Of a DNA stretch of 64,000 nucleotides, positions 24,625 through 31,719 are shown one piece after another. The notes under the pieces are model-generated. The model made no database searches, was not told the origin of the DNA, and saw nothing but the letters and a program-made list of their open reading frames with translations. The translations under genes and the position numbers were made by a program. Source of the stretch: Candidatus Schekmanbacteria bacterium (GTDB taxonomy: Bacteria; CSSED10-310; JACPHN01); the NCBI GenBank assembly GCA_016188575.1, contig JACPHN010000268.1, forward strand, positions 1 to 64,000, read 5' to 3'. How positions within the stretch are numbered: the first letter of the stretch is position 1; every line of letters starts with the position of its first letter.

Positions 24625-25662
24625 ATGGCAAGTTTTAAGCCAGGCGGGAGTCCATACCCTGCGGATGGGCTCGTTACGGTAGATCACCAGATGCATCACA
24701 TCGAGGCCATAGCCCGACAGGTCGCCGATGTCGATGTGCCCATATTGCTTCTCGGCGAATCAGGCGTCGGCAAAGGCGTCGTCGCCCGTTACATTCACCG
24801 TTTCTCGGCGCGCGCGCGCGCCCCGTTTGTCGACGTAAACTGCGCTGCTGTGCCTCGCGACCTCTTGGAGTCAGAGTTTTTCGGCCACGAACGCGGCGCG
24901 TTCACGGGAGCGGTACAGCAGCAGATCGGGCAGTTCGAGCTCGCCGAAAACGGTACGATCTTTCTCGACGAGATCGGCGAGATGGACCCGGCGGTCCAGG
25001 CCAAGCTGCTGCACGTCTTGCAGGACGGCGAGCTCCGGCGCGTCGGCGGCGCCGGAACCACCAAGGTACAGTGCCGAGTCATCGCGGCAACCAACTGCGA
25101 TTTGAAGGACGCAGTGCGAGAAGGGCGATTCCGCGCCGACTTGTACTATCGACTGGCGGTCATCAAGCTCGAAATACCGCCGCTGCGTGAACGCCCGGAC
25201 GACGTTGTGCTGCTTTCGCGGTACTTCTTGGGCAAGTACGCAAGCGAGTACCGCCGCCCGGTACCCGAGCTGCCGAGATCCATGGAGGAAACCTTTCGGC
25301 ACTATCGGTGGCCGGGCAACGTGCGCGAGCTAGAGAATGCCATCAAGCGGTACGTCCTGCTGCCGGATGCCGCGGAAATCTGCGCGGATCTGAGCGAATC
25401 GATGGATCCGCATACGAACGGTACCACCGCCATGGTCGCGCGCGTCGCCGGAGCGGAAGGGCCGATGTCGCTGCTGGACATCGGCGCGCAGGCGGCGGAT
25501 GAGGCGGAACGACAAGCCGTCGTGCGGATGCTGGAAGCTACCAACTGGAATCGGAAAGCGGCGGCAGAGCGCCTGAACGTCTGCTACAAGACACTGCTGA
25601 ACAAACTGCGCAGGTGGGAGATCGACGACCGCGCGCCGGTGTGGACGCTCGCCGATCGGTAG
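24625..25662 (+). CDS. Sigma-54-dependent transcriptional activator without a receiver domain
   Basis: A 345-residue enhancer-binding protein. The AAA+ domain starts almost at once, with Walker A GESGVGKG (about residue 44), the sigma-54 contact motif GAFTGA (about 90), Walker B IFLDEIGEM, and the sensor segments RFRADLYYRL and WPGNVRELEN. The C-terminal Fis-type HTH is RKAAAERLNVCYKTLLNKL. There is no N-terminal sensory domain, so activity must be set by its amount or by a partner. It resembles the C-terminal two thirds of PrsR-like regulators of exosortase loci. AGGAGAGGGG precedes the ATG. It lies next to two sigma-54-type promoters, the likely targets. Confidence 0.93.
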   Translation: MASFKPGGSPYPADGLVTVDHQMHHIEAIARQVADVDVPILLLGESGVGKGVVARYIHRFSARARAPFVDVNCAAVPRDLLESEFFGHERGAFTGAVQQQIGQFELAENGTIFLDEIGEMDPAVQAKLLHVLQDGELRRVGGAGTTKVQCRVIAATNCDLKDAVREGRFRADLYYRLAVIKLEIPPLRERPDDVVLLSRYFLGKYASEYRRPVPELPRSMEETFRHYRWPGNVRELENAIKRYVLLPDAAEICADLSESMDPHTNGTTAMVARVAGAEGPMSLLDIGAQAADEAERQAVVRMLEATNWNRKAAAERLNVCYKTLLNKLRRWEIDDRAPVWTLADR

Positions 25663-25692
25663 GCATCTGCCGCCACGGGGCGCCAGATGCCT
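25661..25692 (+). terminator. Hairpin after the activator gene
   Basis: AGGCATCTG at 25661-25669 pairs with CAGATGCCT at 25684-25692, beginning inside the stop codon of the activator gene. It is a nine-base perfect stem with a 14-base loop; a T-run is lacking (TTGCATTG follows). Confidence 0.55.
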
Positions 25693-25708
25693 TGCATTGA
25701 CGGTGCGA

Positions 25709-25742
25709 TGAAGCTTGCTCTCGCCTCCTACGGCAAGCTTCA
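25709..25742 (-). terminator. Hairpin after the alcohol dehydrogenase gene
   Basis: TGAAGCTTGC at 25709-25718 pairs with GCAAGCTTCA at 25733-25742. This ten-base stem begins at the stop codon of the dehydrogenase gene, read on the minus strand. Together with the hairpin at 25661 it separates two convergent genes. Confidence 0.6.
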
Positions 25743-26753
25743 GCGTTCCTTCACCGCCAAAACCATGCGATAACGAGCGCGATTGGCGCGCACCTTGTCC
25801 AGCGCGTCGTTCACCTGTCGCAGCGGCAGGATCTCGATTTGCGGCACAACTTCGTTGCGGGCTGCGAAGGACAGCATTTCGCGAATGAGCGGTGGGCTGC
25901 CGATCGCGCTGCCGCGGATCGATCGCCTGCCAAGGATCAGCGCCGTGGCCGACACCTGAACCGGCCCTGGCGAGGCGCCGACGATGCACAGCGTCCCGTT
26001 TGGGCGGAGCAAATCCACGTAGTCCGGCCAGCTCAGGTCGGCGCTCGCTGTGGAAATCAGAAAGTCCACGGTTCCCGCCGCCTTCTTCAGCCCCCCATCG
26101 CCCTGAGTCGTGACGAAATCATGAGCACCGAACCGTGCCGCCTCCGCCGCCTTTTCCGGAGAGCTCGAAAACGCCGTCACGCGACAGCCGAACGCTCTCG
26201 CGAACCGAATCGCCAGGTGCCCGAGACCGCCGATACCAATCACGCCGACGCTGTGCGCCGGCCGCACCCCGAACTGGACCAGTGGCGCGTAGACAGTGAC
26301 GCCACCGCACAGCAGCGGCGCGGCCATGGCCGGCGCGAGCGCCCCCGGAATGGGGACGGCAAACGCCGCATCGCAGCGCACCCGCGTCGCGTAACCGCCG
26401 TGATGCCCCACGCAGGTCGCGCGACTGGCAGGGCACAGGTTCTGGTCCCCCGTCAGGCACCACTCGCAGGAGCCGCAGCAGCCGCGCTGCCAGCCGATTC
26501 CCACGCGGGCACCGAGCTCCGGCGTCACCACGCGGTCGCCCAGCGCCACCACGGTGCCGACAATTTCGTGCCCGGCAACCAGCGGATAGGAGCTGATCCC
26601 CCAATCGTTGTCAATGAGGTGGATGTCGGAGTGACAGACGCCGCAGTATTCGACCTCGACCTCGACCTCGCCCGCGGCGAGCGGGCCGGCCTCGAAGGTG
26701 AACGTGGCAAGTGCCTCGGCAGCGGCGTACGCGGCAAAAGCATTGATCTTCAT
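25740..26753 (-). CDS. Zinc-dependent alcohol dehydrogenase (cinnamyl alcohol dehydrogenase/YahK type)
   Basis: A 337-residue medium-chain dehydrogenase. Catalytic zinc ligands are in CGVCHSD and GHE. The structural zinc site has four cysteines in GCCGSCEWCLTGDQNLC. The Rossmann motif is GVIGIGGLGHLAIRFA. The fold and length fit NADP-dependent aldehyde reductases of the YahK/CAD branch, which reduce aldehydes to alcohols. The ATG is preceded by AGGAGG. It stands alone, transcribed from the divergent promoter region it shares with the UPF0173 gene. Physiological substrate unknown. Confidence 0.92.
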   Translation of the reverse strand: MKINAFAAYAAAEALATFTFEAGPLAAGEVEVEVEYCGVCHSDIHLIDNDWGISSYPLVAGHEIVGTVVALGDRVVTPELGARVGIGWQRGCCGSCEWCLTGDQNLCPASRATCVGHHGGYATRVRCDAAFAVPIPGALAPAMAAPLLCGGVTVYAPLVQFGVRPAHSVGVIGIGGLGHLAIRFARAFGCRVTAFSSSPEKAAEAARFGAHDFVTTQGDGGLKKAAGTVDFLISTASADLSWPDYVDLLRPNGTLCIVGASPGPVQVSATALILGRRSIRGSAIGSPPLIREMLSFAARNEVVPQIEILPLRQVNDALDKVRANRARYRMVLAVKER

Positions 26754-26776
26754 ACGGTCCTCCTGTGCACGTAGCG

Positions 26777-26806
26777 TTGGCAACAGAGCGCTAGAATGAT
26801 TATAAT
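26777..26806 (+). promoter_or_regulatory. Sigma-70 promoter of the UPF0173 hydrolase gene
   Basis: TTGGCA (26777-26782), an 18-base spacer and a perfect TATAAT (26801-26806). The start would be near 26813, about 36 bases before the ATG. Confidence 0.65.
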
Positions 26807-26826
26807 GACGCCATCCCGATTGCCAA
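26799..26826 (-). promoter_or_regulatory. Sigma-70 promoter of the alcohol dehydrogenase gene, overlapping the opposite one
   Basis: On the minus strand TTGGCA (26826-26821), a 16-base spacer and TATAAT (26804-26799). The -10 shares the palindromic ATTATAAT with the rightward promoter, so the two promoters cannot both be occupied at once. Confidence 0.6.
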
Positions 26827-26848
26827 TCCTCGCGGACCGGAGGCCAAG

Positions 26849-27571
26849 ATGACGAACACCCGCCTCGACTGCGGAGCCACAATTACCTGGCTCGGTCACT
26901 CTACCTTCACGATCGAGTCGCCCGCCGGCAAGATCCTCATCGTCGACCCGTGGATCCAAGGGAATCCCGCGTGCCCGCCGGCACTGAAGAACCCCGCGCG
27001 CGCCGACGTGATGCTGATCACGCACGGGCATTTCGATCACATTGGCGACGCCGTGGCGCTCGGCAAGGCACTGTCGCCGGCCGTCGTGGGGATCTACGAA
27101 ACGTGCCACTGGCTCGAGAGCAAAGGCGTTCAGGGCTGCAGCGCCATGAACAAGGGCGGCGCGCAGACTGTGCAGGGCATCAAGGTCACGATGACGCACG
27201 CCATTCACTCGTGTGGCATCCTCGACGACGGCAAGATCATCTACGGCGGCGAAGCCGCCGGCTACGTCATCGAGCTCGAAAACGGCTATCGCATCTACCA
27301 TGCGGGAGATACCGCACTGTTTTCCGACATGACGATCATCGGCAAGCTGTGGAAGCCCGATCTCGCGCTGTTGCCGATCGGCGATCACTTCACGATGGAT
27401 CCCGTGCAGGCCGCGGAAGCCCTCCGCTACCTCGGCGTAAAAACCGTGATCCCGATGCATTTTGGCACGTTTCCGCTGTTGCGCGGAACGCCCGGAGCAC
27501 TGCGCGACGCGGCCGCCGACATCGAGGGCCTGCGCGTCATCGATCTGAAACCCGGCGAATCGATCCGGTAG
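26849..27571 (+). CDS. UPF0173 family metal-dependent hydrolase
   Basis: A 240-residue metallo-beta-lactamase-fold protein. It has the short N-terminal ITWLGHSTFTIE, the metal-binding THGHFDHIGD (about residue 58), the later HAGDTALFSDM, and a C-terminal IPMHFGTFPLL that supplies the last histidine. These features and the length match UPF0173/COG2220 hydrolases, whose substrates are mostly unknown. The ATG has GGAGG upstream. The following 80-residue gene starts 12 bases after its stop, so the two are probably co-transcribed. Confidence 0.92.
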   Translation: MTNTRLDCGATITWLGHSTFTIESPAGKILIVDPWIQGNPACPPALKNPARADVMLITHGHFDHIGDAVALGKALSPAVVGIYETCHWLESKGVQGCSAMNKGGAQTVQGIKVTMTHAIHSCGILDDGKIIYGGEAAGYVIELENGYRIYHAGDTALFSDMTIIGKLWKPDLALLPIGDHFTMDPVQAAEALRYLGVKTVIPMHFGTFPLLRGTPGALRDAAADIEGLRVIDLKPGESIR

Positions 27572-27583
27572 AAGAGATACATA

Positions 27584-27826
27584 ATGGATGCATTGCGACA
27601 GTTTCTGAACCAGGACGTGGAGGTTTCGGCCAATCGCACCGTATACGCGGGAACGCTCACCGGGATCGGGGAGAGCGAGCTCTACCTGCGCGCTTCCGGC
27701 CGGTGGATGGCAATCCCCCTGTCGGCGGTCAAGAGCATTCGGCCACGGGCGAGCTATACGCAGATGCCGTTTACGGACGACATCTTCGCGGGCCTGGAAG
27801 AGGAAGAGAAAGAGCCGAAGGAGTAG
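27584..27826 (+). CDS. Small conserved-looking protein, SH3/Sm-like barrel predicted
   Basis: An 80-residue protein I cannot assign to a named family. Residues 11-55 (VEVSANRTVYAGTLTGIG, then ELYLRASGRWMAIPLSAV) alternate like a small five-strand beta barrel of the SH3/Sm type. The tail is very acidic (EEEEKEPKE). There is no membrane segment or cysteine pair. It starts 12 bases after the UPF0173 stop and probably shares its transcript. The coding call rests on frame, position and the structured sequence. Confidence 0.7.
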   Translation: MDALRQFLNQDVEVSANRTVYAGTLTGIGESELYLRASGRWMAIPLSAVKSIRPRASYTQMPFTDDIFAGLEEEEKEPKE

Positions 27827-27851
27827 CGCCGCCCGGCTGGTCGCGCAGCGC

Positions 27852-29183
27852 CTATTCCGGGGTTACCTGCAGCACCTCGCGGACCTCCGGAATTCCCCGC
27901 AGCGCCGCGGTGAACCCTTTCGCCAGCCAGCCGGCGCGGGCGATTGCCGCGCCAACACCGGGATCATCGTAAAGCTGGCGCGTCATCATGACATCGCGCC
28001 CCGCCGAGAGGCCCTGGACCCGAGACGCCAGGTTGACCGTCCGCCCGAAGTAATCCAGCGCGTCGTTTGAGGTGACGGCGATGCACGCCCCCCGGTGGGC
28101 GCCAACCTTGATCAGGATTTCGCTACCGTGCTCGCTGTTGCGGTTGAGATCGTCGAAGACCCCGTGCATGGCGAGCAACGCCGCGGCCGCGTCCTCAGAC
28201 GTCACGAACGTCGCCATGATGGCGTCCCCGATGGTCTTGACTACGGCCCCGTGATGGTCCCGGACGATTCGCGTGAGAATGCGGAAGTGCTCGCGCACCA
28301 ACCCGTACGCCAGGGAGTCGCCCAACCGCTCGTACAGCGCTGTGGAACCCTTGATATCCGTGAATGCAAACACGAGGTTGCGGATGGCGAAGGATTCGTC
28401 CGCGGCGATGAGCTCGGAGGTGAAAAAGTCACGAAAGCTCTGATTGGACGTCACATCCAGCCCCGTCACCCAGGGCGAATCCGCGACCCGCAGCAACATG
28501 ACCTCAAGCGGCTCGCTGCTCGTATTGACGATGCGGAGGTCGAATCGCCCCGGCGCAAGCCGCTCACAACTCTCGCGCCTCATGCAAGTGCCATCGGTAG
28601 TGAAGGTCAGCGCGCGCGTACCGTCCCCAGATTCCCCTTCCACGAGCAGCGGCGAGCCGAAGCCGAGATCCGTGCGCATGAGATGATGCCTGCCCTCGCC
28701 GAGCTCCACGGACAGGACCGTTTCCCCAGGAGCCGCCACGGCGGTGGCGAGCCGTTCGTAGGAGATCCAGTAGCGAATGATCTCCGGGAGCGAGACGTCG
28801 GGGTAGCGACGAGCTTCCTGGCTGACGCGAAACGTGACCTCGACCGCCTCGTCCAGGGTTCCGGTGATATCGATGTTGCAGTGACCGCAGTGGGATTGGG
28901 GTTTGAGCAGCGAGAGCGAATCCACACGTTGGGTCGACCCCGTGCAGCTCGGGCAACGGATGTCCCACTCCATGTCGAAGACGCCGTGGCGGGTAGCGAA
29001 CAGGAACGCCTCCAGGGTTTCGTACCTGTCGACGCCCCAGTCCCTGGCAAGGCGAAAGGGCGGTATCTTGACGAGCCCGGGCGGGGCAGCGGTGAGCACA
29101 TGATCGGTCATCTGGGCGATCAGCCGGGGTGAAACGCCGAGCCGCTCCAGATCCTGCGTCGCCTTCCTGAGTCGTGTGGTCAA
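27852..29183 (-). CDS. Class III adenylate/guanylate cyclase with zinc ribbon
   Basis: A 443-residue protein. The N-terminal 240 residues resemble the DUF5939-type module and contain a zinc ribbon (CPSC at about 77 and CGHC at about 98). The C-terminal cyclase domain (about 265-430) keeps both metal aspartates (FAFTDIKGST and TIGDAIMATF) and the transition-state Asn/Arg pair in FGRTVNLASR. The lysine before TIGD suggests adenylate cyclase. It has no membrane segment. The likely start is TTG at 29183, six bases after the stop of the upstream kinase-like gene, with no good Shine-Dalgarno; coupling is likely. Confidence 0.87.
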   Translation of the reverse strand: MTTRLRKATQDLERLGVSPRLIAQMTDHVLTAAPPGLVKIPPFRLARDWGVDRYETLEAFLFATRHGVFDMEWDIRCPSCTGSTQRVDSLSLLKPQSHCGHCNIDITGTLDEAVEVTFRVSQEARRYPDVSLPEIIRYWISYERLATAVAAPGETVLSVELGEGRHHLMRTDLGFGSPLLVEGESGDGTRALTFTTDGTCMRRESCERLAPGRFDLRIVNTSSEPLEVMLLRVADSPWVTGLDVTSNQSFRDFFTSELIAADESFAIRNLVFAFTDIKGSTALYERLGDSLAYGLVREHFRILTRIVRDHHGAVVKTIGDAIMATFVTSEDAAAALLAMHGVFDDLNRNSEHGSEILIKVGAHRGACIAVTSNDALDYFGRTVNLASRVQGLSAGRDVMMTRQLYDDPGVGAAIARAGWLAKGFTAALRGIPEVREVLQVTPE

Positions 29184-29189
29184 CGGTCG

Positions 29190-29909
29190 TCAGTCCGCGC
29201 CGTAGACGTCTGTCTCGTGGATAGCGCTCACGATCCGCTGCCAGGCCGACTCGATCATTGTCACCGCGGTGTCCAGGCCGATGTTGGCGGTGTTCAGGAC
29301 GACGTCGAAGTTCTCGGGGTCCAGCCACTCCTTCCCGAAGAGCGTCCTGACAAACCGCTTCCGCTCGCCGTCGGACCGTCGAATCGCGTCCTGGGCCGCC
29401 GAGCGGGTGTAGCCCTCCCGATCCATGAGCCGCTGCATCCGATGTTCAAGCGGCGCGATCACGCTGACATCCAAACGCGGTCGCAGCCGCGGCACGAACG
29501 CCGCTCCTCGACCGAGGATCACTACCGATCCCAGCCGCGAAAGCGACTCGACCGTCTCCAGCAGGAAGTGGTAGTAATCCCCGTGTCCAAACACCTTGCC
29601 GGCCAGCAGCGATTCGAGCCAGTTGTGAACCTCGGAACGCGCCTTTTCGTCCATCGCGTCCACGAGCTCTCGCCGCACGTCGCCGCGATTGGCGATCTCG
29701 TCGATGAGCTTCACCCCCATGAGCTGACAGCCCAACCGCTCCGCCACGCCTCTTGCGATATCCGCGCCGCCGCTGCCAAGCATTCGCGATACCGTCACCA
29801 CCGGCTTGAGGACCGATGGCTGATCGAGAGGCTTGTGGTACCGATTCTTCTCCGCAATCCAGCGCGCGATCTGCTGCTCGACGATCTGATTCACGTTCGG
29901 GCTCATCAT
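29190..29909 (-). CDS. Cytidylate-kinase-like protein (AAK6/Cytidylate_kin2 type)
   Basis: A 239-residue P-loop-type protein. The N-terminal motif VTVSRMLGSGGADIARGVAE matches the cytidylate-kinase-like family in which the classical GKS/T lysine is absent. A later VVILGRGAAFV and RRSDGERKRFV also fit. The substrate is unknown; the family is often found with regulatory proteins rather than in CMP salvage. The start ATGATG has AAAGGAGG five bases upstream and a strong promoter at 29987-30015. It is first in a two-gene operon with the cyclase. Confidence 0.82.
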   Translation of the reverse strand: MMSPNVNQIVEQQIARWIAEKNRYHKPLDQPSVLKPVVTVSRMLGSGGADIARGVAERLGCQLMGVKLIDEIANRGDVRRELVDAMDEKARSEVHNWLESLLAGKVFGHGDYYHFLLETVESLSRLGSVVILGRGAAFVPRLRPRLDVSVIAPLEHRMQRLMDREGYTRSAAQDAIRRSDGERKRFVRTLFGKEWLDPENFDVVLNTANIGLDTAVTMIESAWQRIVSAIHETDVYGAD

Positions 29910-29986
29910 GGCCTCCTTTCCGCTGATTCCAGCATTCCCCTCGGAGGCGGGCATGCGTCTTGGCCTGGGATGCCCCGCGTACCCTT

Positions 29987-30015
29987 GCTATAGGAGCGCC
30001 CCGCGGCAGTGTCAA
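29987..30015 (-). promoter_or_regulatory. Sigma-70 promoter of the kinase-like/cyclase operon
   Basis: On the minus strand a perfect TTGACA (30015-30010), a 17-base spacer and TATAGC (29992-29987). The start would be near 29980, about 70 bases before the ATG. Confidence 0.65.
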
Positions 30016-30074
30016 GGAATGGCAAGACGCCAACGCGCTTGCGTCCCCAGGCATGTCGAGCTACGGTCAGGTTC

Positions 30075-31580
30075 ATGAACGCGGAGTTGCTCATCGTCGG
30101 CCGCGCCCGGGAGCACGCGTCGCGCTGCGCGATTGCCGATGCTGGGGGTCGCTTCTCGTACACGGAGCTGCTCGCCGCAAGTGAGCGCATCGCCAGTGTC
30201 TTGCTCGGCGGCGCTCCGGACCTGGCGGAGCAGCGGGTGGCCTATCTCGCCCCGCCGGGCTTCGACTGGGTTGCCGCGCAATGGGGCATCTGGCGCGCAG
30301 GAGGTGTCGCCGTGCCACTGGCCACGAGTCATCCGCCGGCCGAGCTCGCCTTTGTCCTCCGCGACTCGGGCGCGCGCGCGACGATCAGTCATCCCACCTA
30401 TTCCTACCTGCTGCGGCCACTCGCCGGCGGCCTCGGCATTCGGCACCTGGAGCTCTCCGCGGCCCTGAGCGCCGCGCCGAGGCCGCTGCCGGACCTCCAC
30501 GGCGATCGACGCGCGCAGGTTTTCTATACCAGCGGCACCTCGGCCCGACCCAAAGGTGTCGTCCTGACGCACCGCAATATCGCGGCGCAAGTCCAGAGCC
30601 TGACCGCCGCCTGGGAATGGACCGCCGCCGACCGTATCCTCGGGGTGTTGCCGCTGCATCACGTTCACGGCGTGATCAACGTGCTGACGTGCGCCCTGTG
30701 GTCCGGTGCTACCTGCGAGCTGGTCGCGAAGTTCGACGCGGCACCCGTTTGGGATCGCCTCGCATCGGCGGAAATCACGCTGTTCATGGCGGTTCCCACC
30801 GTGTACGCCTTGCTGATTTCCGCCTGGGAGCAAGCCGACGGGCACACGCGAGCCCGCTGGTCCGCGGGAGCGCGAACCGTTCGACTGATGGTTTCGGGGT
30901 CCGCGGCTCTCCCCGTAGGTGTCCTGCGCAAATGGCGGGAGCTCACCGGTCAGGTGCTCCTGGAGCGATACGGCATGACCGAGATCGGCATGGCGCTCGC
31001 AAATCCCCTGCATGGCCCGCGTACCGCCGGCTCGGTCGGGACGCCACTTCCCGGCGTCGACGTGCGCCTCGTAGGGGATGATGGCGCGGCGGTACCGCCG
31101 GGCACTCCCGGCGAGATCGAAGTGCGCGGGGAGACCGTGTTCCTGGAGTATCTGGGCAATGCCGCGGCCACCGCCGCCGCCTTTCGCGACAGATGGTTTC
31201 GCACGGGCGATGTGGCCGTCCTCGAGGAGGAGCGCTACCGAATCCTCGGCCGAAAGAGCGTTGACATCATCAAGACCGGTGGCTACAAGGTGTCGGCCCT
31301 GGAGATCGAGGAGGTCCTGCGCGCTCACCCCGAAGTCCGCGACTGCGCGGTCGTCGCGATGCCCGATCCGGTCTGGGGAGAACGCGTGGCCGCGGCCATC
31401 GTGGCGGCGCCGGGAGCGCGGCCGGACGCCGATGAGCTACAGGCCTGGAGCCGTGAGCGGCTCGCCCCCTACAAGGTTCCCTCGCGCCTCACGCTCGTCG
31501 ACGAGCTACCCCGCAATGCCCTCGGCAAGGTCCAGAAGAACCGCGTAGCACGGCTCCTGTCGGGCTCTGGGGACGGCTGA
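30075..31580 (+). CDS. Acyl-CoA ligase, malonyl-CoA synthetase-like
   Basis: A 501-residue adenylate-forming enzyme. The P-loop is YTSGTSARPKG (about 153-163), followed by LERYGMTEIGMAL, GRKSVDIIKTGGYKV and the catalytic lysine in RNALGKVQKN near the end. The LERYGMTEIGMALANPLHG segment is characteristic of MatB/ACSF3 malonyl- and methylmalonyl-CoA synthetases. It would make malonyl-CoA from malonate, ATP and CoA. I chose ATG at 30075 because the fold begins there; the open frame continues upstream without family similarity. Substrate is inferred from that motif only. Confidence 0.85.
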   Translation: MNAELLIVGRAREHASRCAIADAGGRFSYTELLAASERIASVLLGGAPDLAEQRVAYLAPPGFDWVAAQWGIWRAGGVAVPLATSHPPAELAFVLRDSGARATISHPTYSYLLRPLAGGLGIRHLELSAALSAAPRPLPDLHGDRRAQVFYTSGTSARPKGVVLTHRNIAAQVQSLTAAWEWTAADRILGVLPLHHVHGVINVLTCALWSGATCELVAKFDAAPVWDRLASAEITLFMAVPTVYALLISAWEQADGHTRARWSAGARTVRLMVSGSAALPVGVLRKWRELTGQVLLERYGMTEIGMALANPLHGPRTAGSVGTPLPGVDVRLVGDDGAAVPPGTPGEIEVRGETVFLEYLGNAAATAAAFRDRWFRTGDVAVLEEERYRILGRKSVDIIKTGGYKVSALEIEEVLRAHPEVRDCAVVAMPDPVWGERVAAAIVAAPGARPDADELQAWSRERLAPYKVPSRLTLVDELPRNALGKVQKNRVARLLSGSGDG

Positions 31581-31610
31581 TTGCCGAGCACAACCGGCGC
31601 CTGTGTCCTG

Positions 31611-31675
31611 AATCCACCGAGGGCTCGACGTCGATGCGCCTTCCGCGCAGCTTTCAGCCGCACAGGCGGTGGATT
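31611..31675. terminator. Long inverted repeat between convergent genes
   Basis: AATCCACCG at 31611-31619 pairs with CGGTGGATT at 31667-31675 across 47 bases, in the 139-base gap between the acyl-CoA ligase and the Ser/Thr kinase genes. It may help stop transcription from either side; there is no T-run. Confidence 0.35.
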
Positions 31676-31719
31676 GAGATGTGTGGCAGGCCTGGTGCAG
31701 AATCAGGGATCAGCAGACG

